DNA of 50,848 nt from NCBI GenBank assembly GCA_024278075.1, contig JAJRTW010000043.1, positions 1 through 50,848 on the forward strand, written 5' to 3'. The notes under the pieces were generated by a model that did not search any database, was not told the DNA's origin, and worked only from the letters and a program-made list of their open reading frames with translations. The DNA comes from Bacteroidota bacterium (GTDB lineage: Bacteria; Bacteroidota; Ignavibacteria; Kapaibacteriales; UBA2268). Below are positions 35,683 through 45,890 of the stretch, piece by piece (position 1 is the stretch's first letter; each line of letters opens with the position of its first letter). The translations under genes and the position numbers were made by a program.

Positions 35683-37566
35683 CTACCTCACCAATATCAT
35701 AGTCCCGCTCTCAATCCGCTCACCTGTTTGAATAGTGTAATAATACATTCCGGGCGGGAGGTTTTCCGCATCGAAAACAGCACGGTTGATGCCGGCAAAA
35801 CGGAATTCATCTACTGGCGAGGCAACTTCAGTTCCAATGGAATTATATATATTTATCCGAACAAAAGCTGGTTCTGTAAGGTTGTACTCAATCGTTGCGG
35901 ATTCGGAAAATGGGTTGGGGAAGGAGTTAATATTAGAAACGGGTTTTTCATGTTCAACACCGCTAATAATTACTTCAACCGTGTCGGAATAAAGGGTCAG
36001 TTCGGTTAATATTCCATTATTGACCAGGCAATTGTATCTGCCGTTTTCGCCGGCTACTATTGTGAGGCCCGTTGCGTCCGGAATATCAACTCCGTTTCTT
36101 TGCCATTGGAACGTGTTTGCCGGTTCATCGGCAATAACTGTTAAATTATAAAGATAGCCATCTTCTTTTATCGCAATAGGCAATATCGTATCCTGTGGTG
36201 CATAAGTAAAATCAAAAAAAGTGTGATTTAGCCATAAATGTATAAAAGTTAATTTATTCGACGAAACAATCAATTTCGTTTGACGGCCAAGATTACTTAA
36301 TGCCTGTAATTCAGTCAAACGGTTATTCGATAAATCTAGTTCTGCAAACAATATATTTGTAAAGTTAGGTACTTTGCCATCCAATTGGTTGTAGGATAAA
36401 TTAATACGAGCCCTCATATTAAATATAAAATCCGGTATATCTCCTGACAAAAGATTGTGGGATAAGTCAATCACCAAGGTCCCCGGCAAATTGAATATAG
36501 GAATTCCGGTGAATTGATTATTGTTCAATCTTATTTCAATGATTTTCGGCATTTCAAAAGCCGGGATTTGTCCGGTCAGATTATTATGTGTTATTGTAAG
36601 AATTTTGAGGCTTGACATATCGAAATTAGGGATATTACCTTCGAGATTATTATAAGAAAAATCTATTTCTTCAATTTTAGGAAGGCCTAAATTCGGTATT
36701 GACCCGCTTAGCTCATTGTTCTGAAAATTTAGTTTTGTCAGATTTGGCAGATCAAGTTGTGGTATTTCGCCTGATATATTATTAACGGATAAATCAAGCT
36801 CTGTCAGGCTATCTAATTTGAAATTTGGGATGCCGCCTGTTAACTTATTATTCATTAAATACACAACCTTAAGTTTTGGGTAGTTATAATCGGGGATGTT
36901 CCCTGTCAATTCATTATTCGACATATCTAAAATTTCAAGATTGGGCAAGTCAAGAGCAGGAATATCACCAGTCAGTTTATTTCCCTGAATATATAATTCT
37001 ACTAATTGTGGCGATCTGATTTCCGGGATATTCCCCGTCAGCAAATTGGAACTTAGGTTCAGCGAAGTTAATTTGGGGGCAATTATATTCTCCGGGACAG
37101 TATCAAATAAATTTTTTGACAGGTTGAGAACTTCCAGTTCGGAAAGTGTTAATTCCGGGAACGGGCCTGAAAATTTGTTATCGGATAAATCAAGATGCTT
37201 CAATTTTGGGAACTCAATCTTATCAATGATGGAATCTAATCCATTACTACCGAGATTTAATTGAACCAAATCGGGAAGATTGAGCTTTATCAATTCTCCT
37301 CTTAAATAGTTCCAATTCAATATAATTGATGTTACAACCAAAATGGAATCTTCGTTTTCAATAACGTATTCCGTATTAATGCCATACCATTGACTAATAA
37401 GCGAGTCAGATAGCCAACCGGCTTGGTTGCGCCAATTCGGGCCATCAAACGCATAATAAAACTTAATCAGTTCCAAAGAATCAGATTCGCGAGTGTAAGT
37501 TTCCGACAAGCATGTGGCATGAGAAGAGATGATAAGGATAATCAATATGAGTATTTTGTAAATCAT
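35683..37566 (-). CDS. secreted leucine-rich-repeat protein with T9SS sorting domain
   Basis: 627 residues; GGAGG lies 4 bases before the ATG. Signal peptide (to about 20), an LRR cap (about 30-80, FYYAFDGPNWRNQAGW), then about fifteen leucine-rich repeats of 20-24 residues with the plant-like LTGxIPxxxLPxL pattern (about 85-435). An Ig-like domain (about 455-540, with NTFQWQRNGVDIPDATG) follows, and a C-terminal sorting domain starting FPNPFSESATIEYNL (about 550-627) with NIYNSIGTEV. It is therefore exported through T9SS to the surface. LRR proteins of this kind bind other proteins or glycans; the partner is unknown. It is convergent with carB and divergent from metH. Confidence 0.9.
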   Translation of the reverse strand: MIYKILILIILIISSHATCLSETYTRESDSLELIKFYYAFDGPNWRNQAGWLSDSLISQWYGINTEYVIENEDSILVVTSIILNWNYLRGELIKLNLPDLVQLNLGSNGLDSIIDKIEFPKLKHLDLSDNKFSGPFPELTLSELEVLNLSKNLFDTVPENIIAPKLTSLNLSSNLLTGNIPEIRSPQLVELYIQGNKLTGDIPALDLPNLEILDMSNNELTGNIPDYNYPKLKVVYLMNNKLTGGIPNFKLDSLTELDLSVNNISGEIPQLDLPNLTKLNFQNNELSGSIPNLGLPKIEEIDFSYNNLEGNIPNFDMSSLKILTITHNNLTGQIPAFEMPKIIEIRLNNNQFTGIPIFNLPGTLVIDLSHNLLSGDIPDFIFNMRARINLSYNQLDGKVPNFTNILFAELDLSNNRLTELQALSNLGRQTKLIVSSNKLTFIHLWLNHTFFDFTYAPQDTILPIAIKEDGYLYNLTVIADEPANTFQWQRNGVDIPDATGLTIVAGENGRYNCLVNNGILTELTLYSDTVEVIISGVEHEKPVSNINSFPNPFSESATIEYNLTEPAFVRINIYNSIGTEVASPVDEFRFAGINRAVFDAENLPPGMYYYTIQTGERIESGTMILVR

Positions 37567-37918
37567 GTGGCCTCCGTGGATTAATTATTAGAATAAACCA
37601 ATATTTGTGCCAAATGTTACATTACAATACCAATTACCTCGAATATAGTATCAACACTACAATCGTGATATGAGGAAAAATATTTCTTCAAAATCAATAC
37701 AAAGCTAATTGTAAGGAATAGTCCACACAATATACAAATAGTGTTGAAATCATTGCACAGAGTGAAGCCAATAGCCTTTAATTAAATGATATAGGTGATA
37801 GCGCAGCGGTGACCCCAATTCGTACTGTTCAAATGAACCTTAACCTTTACCCAATAAAATACTTTCCTGAAAAATACTTCTCTATTTCTTTTATCCATAC
37901 ACTTATTCCAATGCTTTT
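37567..37918. other. divergent promoter region between the LRR gene and metH
   Basis: 352 AT-rich bases. I looked for a cobalamin or SAM riboswitch because metH is downstream and found no recognisable core. Nothing else seen. Confidence 0.45.
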
Positions 37919-40900
37919 ATGAATCCTGAAAAGAACATATATAAGCAATTAACAGCGCTGCTGCGGGAGCGTATTCTTGTGCTTGACGGCGCAATGGGTT
38001 CGCTTATTCAGAAGTACAATCTGGAGGAAGAGGATTTCAGAGGTAATAGGTTTGCCGGCCATCACAAACCCGTTAAAGGCAACAACGACCTGCTGAGCCT
38101 GACCCAACCGAAGATAATTAAAGATATTCACCGGCTCTACCTCGAGGCCGGCGCCGATATAATCGAAACCAATACTTTTAATGCCAGTGCAATTTCGCTG
38201 GCCGATTACGATATGCAAAGCCTCGCTTATGAGATTAACTTCGAATCTGCCAAATTGGCCAAGCAGGCAGTTAAGGAATTTAATAAAAGCAACCCGGCAA
38301 AGCCAAGATTTGTGGCCGGTGCGGCCGGGCCTACGAACCAAACCACTTCCATGTCGCCCGATGTGAGCGATCCGGGATACCGCCGGGTGGCATTTGATGA
38401 TATGGCCAGGGCTTACTCCGAACAATTCAAAGGCCTGTTGGACGGTGGGGCGGATATTATTCTTATCGAGACGATTTTCGACACGCTGAATGCTAAGGCT
38501 GCAATATTTGCCGCATCGGAAATTCTGAAGGGAGATTATAGCAATATCCCCGTAATGCTGTCGGGTACTATCATTGACCAAAGCGGCAGAACGCTTGCGG
38601 GGCAGACAGTCGAGGCTTTTCTGACCTCGATCGAGCACGCACCGAATCTGATTAGCATCGGCCTGAACTGTTCGCTCGGCTCCCGGCAGATGAGGCCGTA
38701 TATAGATGAATTGAGCCGTATCTCCCCGTGCTTCACCAGCCTTTATCCCAACGCAGGGCTGCCAAACGAATTCGGCGGCTATGACGAAAGCCCGGAGTTT
38801 ATGGCCGAAGTAGCCGAATCCTATATTAATGACGGATTTGTGAATATAATTGGCGGGTGCTGCGGTACCACGCCGGAGCATATCGAAGCACTTGTGCGGG
38901 CGGTGGTGAATCTAAAGCCGAGGGCTATTCCTAAGATCGAGTCTTGCCTTAAGCTAAGCGGACTGGAGCAATTGCTCGTGCATCCCGAATCGAACTTCAT
39001 TAATATTGGCGAACGTACAAATATTGCGGGTTCGGCAAAATTCCGAAGGCTGATAACCGAAGAGAAATACGAAGAGGCGCTCGCAGTTGCCCGGCAGCAG
39101 ATTGAAAATGGCGCTCAGATAATTGATATTAATGTAGATGAGGCAATGATAGATTCCCCGGCGCTAATGACAAGATTCCTTAATCTAATAGCTTCCGAGC
39201 CGGATATTGCCAAAGTGCCGATTATGATAGATTCGTCCGATTGGAATGTGCTCGAGGCCGGATTGAAATGCCTGCAAGGCAAGGGGATAGTGAATTCGCT
39301 GTCCCTGAAAGAGGGTGAAGGGGATTTTATTAATAAAGCCCGAAAGGTGAAGCATTACGGTGCGGCTCTGATTGTTATGGCGTTCGATGAAGCCGGCCAG
39401 GCAACTTCGGCCGAAAGAAAGAATTCAATTTGCGCCAGAGCGTATAAAATATTGACTGAAGAGGTTGGCTTTGCGGCGAAAGACATTATTTTCGACCCGA
39501 ATATACTAACGGTAGCTACCGGTATGGAAGAACATAATAATTATGCCGTTGATTTCATCGAATCCGTAAAGTGGATCAAGGCAAATCTTCCCGGGGCATG
39601 TGTCAGCGGCGGTGTGAGCAATGTATCATTTTCGTTCAGGGGCAATAATCAGGTTCGCCAGGCCATGCACTCCGCTTTTCTGTATCATGCCATACGTGCC
39701 GGTATGGACATGGGAATCGTCAATGCCGGACAGCTTGAAATATATGAGGAGATACCCGATGATTTATTAAATAAAGTCGAGGACGTGCTTCTCAACCGCA
39801 GAGATGACGCTACCGACCGGCTTATTTTATTCGCCCAAACATTAGCGGACAAAGACATAGCAGAAGCAGCCAAACAAGCATGGAGAGAGCTTCCGGTGGA
39901 GAAGCGGCTTGAGTACTCTCTTATAAAGGGGATTACAGAGTATATCGACGAAGACACCGAAGAAGCCAGGCTTAATTCAAAATCTCCGATTGATGTGATA
40001 GAGGGGCCGCTGATGAACGGGATGAACCGTGTAGGAGAGTTGTTCGGCTCGGGCAAGATGTTTTTGCCGCAAGTTATCAAAACCGCCCGCGTAATGAAAA
40101 AAGCTGTGGCTCATCTCACTCCGTATATCGAGAAGCAGTTGAAATCAAAGGGGAGAAGTTCGGCAGGGAAGATATTGCTGGCTACCGTCAAGGGCGATGT
40201 TCACGATATTGGGAAAAATATAGTCGGAGTTGTTTTGGGCTGTAATAATTACGAAATTATCGACCTTGGAGTGATGGTTCCGGCCGATAAAATAATTGCA
40301 GAGGCAATCCGGCACAATGTTGACATGATTGGCCTTAGCGGCCTTATAACGCCTTCGTTGAACGAAATGGTGCATACGGCCAAAGAGCTTAAGAGAAATG
40401 AAATAAAACTGCCACTGATGATTGGCGGCGCTACCACATCAAGGGTGCATACGGCTGTGAAGATTGCCCCGGAACTAAATCAGCCGGTGGTGCATGTGCT
40501 TGATGCAAGCCTTAGCGTTGCCGTTGCGGGCAAGTTAAAAGACCAGGATTATTTAACGAAAATTCGGAATGATTACGGCCAAATAAGGGAGAATCACAAC
40601 AGGAAGCAATCAGCCAATAACTTGGTTTCAATTGAAGAAGCCAGATTAAATAAGCTGCCGGCCGATTGGGCCAAAGAGAATATTGCAGTCCCAAACATAC
40701 AGGGCATACATTATTTCCTCGATTTTCATCTTGGTAAACTTAGGAAATATATCGACTGGACTCAGTTCTTCCTTGCCTGGGATATAAAGGGCAAATACCC
40801 CAACATTCTCAATCATCCCGAAAAGGGTGTCGAGGCCAAAAGTTTACTGGCCGATGCTAATGAATTGATCGATGAAATTATTGCAGATGGATTATTGACT

Positions 40901-41596
40901 GCAAATGGAGTGGTTGGGATATTCCCGGCGAATTCATCGGGGGATGATATTTTGGTTTATGATAACGGCAGCAGAGACAATATTGCTGCTGTATTCCCAA
41001 CATTGCGGCAGCAGCGGAAAAAGACGAATCTGCCCAATCTGGCGTTGGCCGATTATATTGCACCGGTGCAGAGCGGGAGGGAGGATTATATCGGAGCTTT
41101 TGCGGTTACCGCCGGCTTAGGGTCGGAGGCAGCGGCGCAGAAATATAAGGATGACAACGACGACTTCAGGGCAATCCTGCTTAAAATAATTGCCGACCGT
41201 TTTGCAGAGGCTTTCGCAGAATATTTGCATGAATTAGTCCGCCGTGAGTTATGGGGCTATCTGCCGGATGAGGATTTGGATATGGTCGATTTGCTATCGG
41301 TGAAATACTCCGGCATCCGCCCCGCACCGGGTTATCCGTCACTCCCCGGCCATTCCGAAAAAGAGACTATATTTGAATTAATCGACCCGGCGGGGGAGAC
41401 TCGAATAAGCCTTACCGAATCCTATATGATGAACCCTGCAGCTTCAGTCTGCGGCCTGTATTTTGCTCACCCCGAATCGCGATATTTCCCCGTAGGCCCG
41501 ATTAATAAGGATCAATTAGAGGATTATGCCCGAAGGAAGGGGATAGATACTGGAGCGGCCGAAGAACTGCTATCATCGATTCTTGCCTATAAATAA
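37919..41596 (+). CDS. metH: cobalamin-dependent methionine synthase
   Basis: 1225 residues, the full four-module enzyme, which transfers a methyl group from methyl-THF to homocysteine through cobalamin. Homocysteine module at about 10-325 with zinc Cys in GGCCGTT (311-317) and an upstream Cys in GLNCSLG; pterin module about 355-620 ([27 protein letters not shown]); cobalamin cap and Rossmann module about 640-895 with D760-V-H762-D-I-G765, His762 being the lower cobalt ligand; activation (SAM) domain about 910-1225 with RPAPGYPS near 1135. All modules are intact. No ribosome site is obvious. A stable bidirectional hairpin follows. Confidence 0.97.
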   Translation: MNPEKNIYKQLTALLRERILVLDGAMGSLIQKYNLEEEDFRGNRFAGHHKPVKGNNDLLSLTQPKIIKDIHRLYLEAGADIIETNTFNASAISLADYDMQSLAYEINFESAKLAKQAVKEFNKSNPAKPRFVAGAAGPTNQTTSMSPDVSDPGYRRVAFDDMARAYSEQFKGLLDGGADIILIETIFDTLNAKAAIFAASEILKGDYSNIPVMLSGTIIDQSGRTLAGQTVEAFLTSIEHAPNLISIGLNCSLGSRQMRPYIDELSRISPCFTSLYPNAGLPNEFGGYDESPEFMAEVAESYINDGFVNIIGGCCGTTPEHIEALVRAVVNLKPRAIPKIESCLKLSGLEQLLVHPESNFINIGERTNIAGSAKFRRLITEEKYEEALAVARQQIENGAQIIDINVDEAMIDSPALMTRFLNLIASEPDIAKVPIMIDSSDWNVLEAGLKCLQGKGIVNSLSLKEGEGDFINKARKVKHYGAALIVMAFDEAGQATSAERKNSICARAYKILTEEVGFAAKDIIFDPNILTVATGMEEHNNYAVDFIESVKWIKANLPGACVSGGVSNVSFSFRGNNQVRQAMHSAFLYHAIRAGMDMGIVNAGQLEIYEEIPDDLLNKVEDVLLNRRDDATDRLILFAQTLADKDIAEAAKQAWRELPVEKRLEYSLIKGITEYIDEDTEEARLNSKSPIDVIEGPLMNGMNRVGELFGSGKMFLPQVIKTARVMKKAVAHLTPYIEKQLKSKGRSSAGKILLATVKGDVHDIGKNIVGVVLGCNNYEIIDLGVMVPADKIIAEAIRHNVDMIGLSGLITPSLNEMVHTAKELKRNEIKLPLMIGGATTSRVHTAVKIAPELNQPVVHVLDASLSVAVAGKLKDQDYLTKIRNDYGQIRENHNRKQSANNLVSIEEARLNKLPADWAKENIAVPNIQGIHYFLDFHLGKLRKYIDWTQFFLAWDIKGKYPNILNHPEKGVEAKSLLADANELIDEIIADGLLTANGVVGIFPANSSGDDILVYDNGSRDNIAAVFPTLRQQRKKTNLPNLALADYIAPVQSGREDYIGAFAVTAGLGSEAAAQKYKDDNDDFRAILLKIIADRFAEAFAEYLHELVRRELWGYLPDEDLDMVDLLSVKYSGIRPAPGYPSLPGHSEKETIFELIDPAGETRISLTESYMMNPAASVCGLYFAHPESRYFPVGPINKDQLEDYARRKGIDTGAAEELLSSILAYK

Positions 41597-41669
41597 CATC
41601 CAGCATGAGTTAATAATCAGGCATGTGGGGGTCCAGATGAAATAGTCAGTTTGGTTTGGCAGTAAAATA

Positions 41670-41695
41670 TGGGGCAAACCTCTGTTCGCCCCATT
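41670..41695. terminator. hairpin between convergent metH and tlpA, probable bidirectional terminator
   Basis: atggggc-a-aac, loop ctct, gtt-c-gccccat: ten pairs with one mismatch and a 4-base loop. It stands between the stops of metH (plus) and tlpA (minus). T runs on either side are weak. Confidence 0.6.
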
Positions 41696-41755
41696 CATAA
41701 AATCATTTGTTATTGATTACTAAGCCGCCCTCAGCTGAAAGATATAACCCTCAGC

Positions 41756-42358
41756 TTACATAGCCCTTTTGACAGCTTTCATAAAAGCCTTATAGGTCGA
41801 GAAGCCAATGATTTTCTCAGCAATTTTCTTATCCTTCCCGATAATATAAGTAGTGGGAACAGAAGGAATGCCGCCGTAAGAATCAGTCAATGCCTTTAAT
41901 TCTTTATTGGCAGGATACTTCCCAGTTAAATTTATATAATTAATACCTTTTTTATCGACAAACCCGCTTACCTGTTTAATTGCGGCGGCGTCGTTGCTGC
42001 TGCGCTCCATCGCTATGCCGATTACAACAAAATCCTTATTGCCCAATTCCTTATTTATTTTAATAATATCGGGGATTTCCCTGCGGCACGGCGGACACCA
42101 AGTACCCCAGAAATTCAGGAATACAACTTTGCCTTTGGTATATTCATTGAATGATACTTTTTTCCCGTTCTGTATCCAATAAAAATTAGTAGCATACCCC
42201 TTTTTACCTTTTTCGGTTTTGCTAATTTTATAGACATCTACCTTAGAGGATGATTTGTGCGGTGCGGCAGAAATCGATTCCGAATTCTGATTGAAAAACA
42301 CCATCCCGACTACTATCAATCCAAGTACAATCCAAAGTAAATTCAATCTCTTTTTCAA
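41756..42358 (-). CDS. TlpA/ResA-type thiol-disulfide oxidoreductase
   Basis: 200 residues, TTG start with GGAG upstream. One N-terminal membrane anchor (about 5-22) places the domain in the periplasm. The thioredoxin fold has WCPPC (Trp87, Cys88, Cys91) in FWGTWCPPCRREIP, a cis-Pro region in GGIPSVPTTYII and a final beta strand/helix. In cytochrome c maturation such proteins (CcmG, ResA) reduce apocytochrome haem-binding cysteines before ligation. Its place directly after ccmF on the same strand supports that role. A general ResA/TlpA role is the alternative. It is the only candidate for CcmG here. Confidence 0.9.
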   Translation of the reverse strand: MKKRLNLLWIVLGLIVVGMVFFNQNSESISAAPHKSSSKVDVYKISKTEKGKKGYATNFYWIQNGKKVSFNEYTKGKVVFLNFWGTWCPPCRREIPDIIKINKELGNKDFVVIGIAMERSSNDAAAIKQVSGFVDKKGINYINLTGKYPANKELKALTDSYGGIPSVPTTYIIGKDKKIAEKIIGFSTYKAFMKAVKRAM

Positions 42359-42501
42359 AATTTAGTCTCCACTAAAATTATTATACAATACTAATTAGAT
42401 AATATGACGCAGCCTGCTAAATATTATTTGATCAAGCTGGGTTGGAAGCCGGCTTAAGTGTTATGATTCAATGCAGTTAATAATATTGCTAACGGGCAAT
42501 A

Positions 42502-44940
42502 TTAGGCTCTGTCCTCTTCGTTTTGGCCATCGCCGGCTTTGGCATCACCGCTATTTTCTCCCGTGCCGCTGCCATCGGTTGCTCTATCCGGTGATGCTTG
42601 TGCTGCGGTATCGGAGATTATTTGTTGCGAAGTATCATTTCCTTTCTTCTTCTTCTTCTTCTTCTTCTGTCCGCCCGGGGTGTATTTCCCCATGGCAATA
42701 AAGAAACCGGCAAAAAGAATAATAGTGCCTATCCATACAAGATTAATATATGGTTCGATTATTACTCTAAAAGTGAAAACAGTGACAGGTTCAGGCTCGG
42801 GCTGGCCCTTTTCCCTGAAATAAAACACGGCCTGGGATTGAGCCATGTTCTCTTTGTTGGGAATGAACTCCTTGAATCCAATCTCGATAACTGTATTCAG
42901 ATATGTGTACCATTCGGGATGGTTGCAGCCGGATAGCATATCCAGGCTAATGTAAAGAGTGTCAACGAATGATTCTCCTTCATGCGGCTCGAACCTGATA
43001 ATGCACCCCATGCGGATATGGTTTGGCTCGCCTTCCGGGGAAGTGGAATGTGCCATATCGAATCCAAGCATTGCCATATTCACCGAATAGTTCAATGGAA
43101 TTCTGTGTTTATGGCCTTTGCTGAGTACAATGCTCATTGCATTTGAAGTGGAGCGAACATCCTTCGGCTCAACATATATGTCTTTTGTAAGAAAGCGGCT
43201 GATTCCCGGCTGCATGTACGGAACCTCACGTTTGTTGAAGTCACTCCAATATGCTACCGGCTTAACAATATTCTTTTCGCCATCCTTCTCAATCATTAGT
43301 GTCAATTGATACTTTTCGCGATCGGTCAGTTCCTTCTCTATTCTTTCTTTTTTAAGGAAGAAGAAAGTGTAGCCAAAGGCCTCGGTTTGCTCTCCTTCTT
43401 TCAATGTTAGCTGTGTAGATTCGGAAAAGGCCCCGCTGCCTAAAGCACCGAGCAGCAATAACGCCAGCCCGACATGCGACAGGTAAGCTCCGGTCTTCGC
43501 AAAATTCTTTGCGAAATGTTTAATAATTAGCTGAGTGTTGATAATCATCGAAAGCCAAGCGGTGAAAATAAGCAAAAGGAATAAAAAATTACCGACTCCC
43601 ATTATTACCGATACAGCTGTTAATGCAATAGAAATGAGAATTGCCGGAAGTGATTTTACAAGTACTGTCTTGATGTCTGATGATTTCCAACGGAAAAATA
43701 ATGACAGGGCATTAACAAATAGCAAAACTATCCAGATAGGAAGATTCCACTGGTCGTAAAGTGATGTATCGATAGCGGCTTTCGGCTGCCCGAACCAGGG
43801 GCCGAGAATAGGCCAGCTTGTGCCAATGATAATTATTAAGCCGGACAGCAATATGCCAATAGTTCCAAACGAAAGAGCAAATTCCTTGGAAGTGAAGCTG
43901 AAGTTCATTTTGGGATTGGGTATTTCTTTCAGCCGGAATAATAGTGCAAATAATCCGAGCAGTAAAAATGCTACTATGAACAGCAGCAGGATTAAGTAAA
44001 CCGTCATTCCCGGATCGGCAAACGTATGCACCGATGAGCCTGCCAGAATTCCGCTTCTTGTTAGAAAAGTGGCATAGAGAACAAGTACGAATGATATCAC
44101 CGCAAGCGAAAAGTTGGTTTTAATCAAGCCGCCGTTCTTCCTATAAACGAACATCGTATGCACCAGTGCCACAGCTACAATCCAGGGCAAAAGCGACGAG
44201 TTCTCCACGGGGTCCCATCCCCAAAAGCCGCCCCATCCAAGGGTTTCATAAGCCCAAAAACCACCTATCATAATCCCCAGGCCAAGCGTTGCCGTAGCAA
44301 ACAATGTCCAGGGTATTGCTATATCTATCCACTGCCTGTAATCCCTTTTGAACAATCCGGCCAGCCCGAAAACAAACGGCACCGACATTGCGGCATAGCC
44401 AAGAAACAGAATAGGCGGATGGATGGCCATCCAATAGTTCTGAAGGATTGGGTTCAATCCATGGCCGTTCTTCGGAGTGAACCCGACTTCTACGCCTTCA
44501 TAGGATTCCCACAGGAAGTGGAAGGGATTTTTGAATATCATTAATAATAATATAAAGACCAATATTAACGAATAAAAACCCATTACATAGGATTCGTATC
44601 CGAATTTCCTGGCATAGGGCATAAGGAAATAACCAATAACGGCTACGAATATGGCCCAAAGCAAAAATGAGCCGTGCTGCCCTGCCCAAAATGTTGAAAT
44701 CAGCAGCGACAATGGCAGCTCATTGGAGGAATAGTCATATACATAAGTATATTGGTAGTCATGCGAAAGGATTATCGACAATAGGAACAAGGACATCAGA
44801 ATCAGGCCTAAGGTTACACCATTGTATAAATAGCTGCCTGCTTTATTAAGCTTTTCATTCTTATTGGCGGAAATAAGATAAACTACTGTTGACCCCACAG
44901 ACAGGGCCAAAGTTATATAAACGAGAAATTGTCCAATCAT
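42502..44940 (-). CDS. ccmF: haem lyase CcmF
   Basis: 812 residues. The polytopic haem-handling protein of cytochrome c maturation system I ligates haem, delivered by CcmE, to apocytochrome CxxCH sites. It has about 14 membrane segments, a periplasmic WWD-type haem domain GGFWGWDPVENSSLLPW (237-253) and conserved His-containing segments such as IHPPILFLGY (from 173). The C-terminus has an extra periplasmic or cytoplasmic tail after about residue 750: a run of eight Lys followed by an acidic, Gly/Ser/Asp-rich stretch. It lies downstream of ccmE and upstream of tlpA on the same strand. The family usually has about 650 residues, so this one is longer. Confidence 0.94.
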   Translation of the reverse strand: MIGQFLVYITLALSVGSTVVYLISANKNEKLNKAGSYLYNGVTLGLILMSLFLLSIILSHDYQYTYVYDYSSNELPLSLLISTFWAGQHGSFLLWAIFVAVIGYFLMPYARKFGYESYVMGFYSLILVFILLLMIFKNPFHFLWESYEGVEVGFTPKNGHGLNPILQNYWMAIHPPILFLGYAAMSVPFVFGLAGLFKRDYRQWIDIAIPWTLFATATLGLGIMIGGFWAYETLGWGGFWGWDPVENSSLLPWIVAVALVHTMFVYRKNGGLIKTNFSLAVISFVLVLYATFLTRSGILAGSSVHTFADPGMTVYLILLLFIVAFLLLGLFALLFRLKEIPNPKMNFSFTSKEFALSFGTIGILLSGLIIIIGTSWPILGPWFGQPKAAIDTSLYDQWNLPIWIVLLFVNALSLFFRWKSSDIKTVLVKSLPAILISIALTAVSVIMGVGNFLFLLLIFTAWLSMIINTQLIIKHFAKNFAKTGAYLSHVGLALLLLGALGSGAFSESTQLTLKEGEQTEAFGYTFFFLKKERIEKELTDREKYQLTLMIEKDGEKNIVKPVAYWSDFNKREVPYMQPGISRFLTKDIYVEPKDVRSTSNAMSIVLSKGHKHRIPLNYSVNMAMLGFDMAHSTSPEGEPNHIRMGCIIRFEPHEGESFVDTLYISLDMLSGCNHPEWYTYLNTVIEIGFKEFIPNKENMAQSQAVFYFREKGQPEPEPVTVFTFRVIIEPYINLVWIGTIILFAGFFIAMGKYTPGGQKKKKKKKKGNDTSQQIISDTAAQASPDRATDGSGTGENSGDAKAGDGQNEEDRA
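42647..42670. repeat. trinucleotide microsatellite (TTC/GAA) in ccmF
   Basis: About eight tandem ttc (gaa on the gene strand), read as aag/aaa-type lysine codons in the ccmF tail. Length changes in multiples of three keep the frame. Confidence 0.8.
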
Positions 44941-45025
44941 AATCTAATTTGTTAATATCAGTTTATAAATAATTAATTATATTCGAAATCACTCAAGGCA
45001 TACGATGACAGTCCTTTGTTGTTCC

Positions 45026-45044
45026 GTCAGTTGTTACAACTGGC
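45026..45044. repeat. palindrome D3 (gtcagttgt-t-acaactggc)
   Basis: Near-perfect 9-bp arms (one G-T pair), preceded by gttcc as in D1, in the ccmE-ccmF gap. Confidence 0.7.
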
Positions 45045-45130
45045 GAATTGCCACAGTTCCCGGAGGTTATATGCAACGCCTGAGTTGAAGTGGAAATCAC
45101 CTGTTTGTCTGTTGCTGCCTGCTTACTTAT

Positions 45131-45517
45131 TTATGAAGATTTAAGTTCTTCGCCATCGCCTTCGTATTTCGATGGGCATTTCGTCAGAATTTCGGAAGCC
45201 CTGAACACATCGCCGTTGAACTTCCCCTTGATGACAAGCTCGGGAGCTATATCGAAATTATTCGGCTTTCCTCCGTCGAAAATAATTTTTGTCACATTGC
45301 TTTCTTCATCTTCCATATAGAAAATGAATTGATTATTTTCTACATCATAGTCATAATCATGCTCTTTCACCCACGAGCCAATTACCTGGACTGTCTTGCC
45401 GGTTTCACGTGCTTCAAGAAAATCTGTGTATTCGATCTTGCTGCTATCAAATGAATATATAGCCAGAATCAAAAACAAGACTCCGATTATCGAACCAACA
45501 ATATATCTTGGTTTCAT
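45131..45517 (-). CDS. ccmE: haem chaperone CcmE, cysteine variant
   Basis: 128 residues from ATG 45517, which has GGAGG 5 bases upstream; the longer TTG-started frame lacks that spacing. One membrane anchor (about 5-21) precedes a six-strand OB-fold (about 35-115) in the periplasm. At the end of the domain, where classical CcmE has the haem-binding HxxxY, this protein has C114-P-S-K-Y118 in EILTKCPSKY. Cys-for-His CcmE proteins occur in the variant system I* of Desulfovibrio and archaea and bind haem through the Cys. Placed between ccmD and ccmF, its job is to carry haem from CcmC to CcmF. Confidence 0.92.
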   Translation of the reverse strand: MKPRYIVGSIIGVLFLILAIYSFDSSKIEYTDFLEARETGKTVQVIGSWVKEHDYDYDVENNQFIFYMEDEESNVTKIIFDGGKPNNFDIAPELVIKGKFNGDVFRASEILTKCPSKYEGDGEELKSS

Positions 45518-45615
45518 TGCATCCTCCAATCTATTCGTTAGTATTATATCAATTTAAAGTATATCAATTAAGTTTAGTATGCAAAAATAGCGGAATATTC
45601 AAAATCAGGCAACCA

Positions 45616-45768
45616 CTATTCGTCCGAATCTGATTTAAGAGTAATCCTCTTCTCCAGTTTTGTTATCTTATTGTCCAGCACGAAAAGGAATCCGGCTATG
45701 CCAATCCATATAATCAAAACAATAAAGAGAACAATGTAGTTAGAATTATCCGAAAAGAACTGTTCCAT
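45616..45768 (-). CDS. ccmD: CcmD-like small membrane protein
   Basis: A 50-residue frame from ATG 45768 to the stop at 45616. It has one membrane helix (IVLFIVLIIWIGIAGFLFVL, about 12-31) followed by a charged coiled stretch (DNKITKLEKR) and a short acidic tail. This plan, and its position between ccmC and ccmE, are those of CcmD, which in E. coli helps release haem-loaded CcmE from CcmC. Conservation is low in the family, so the identity rests mainly on the context and topology. The ribosome site is weak. Confidence 0.8.
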   Translation of the reverse strand: MEQFFSDNSNYIVLFIVLIIWIGIAGFLFVLDNKITKLEKRITLKSDSDE

Positions 45769-45890
45769 TTCCGTATTCAAGATTAATTAATAAAAAAATT
45801 AGTAATAAAATAGTTGTTTCTATTAACCCGCATTATAGCAGCAATTTCGCACAGTCTTTCTGCACTCTTCAGATACTGATTTATCCCGTA

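Noticed and set aside
37567-37918. Cobalamin or SAM riboswitch upstream of metH
   Set aside because: I looked for the conserved cores and found none; a covariance search (Infernal with RF00174 and RF00162) would settle it.
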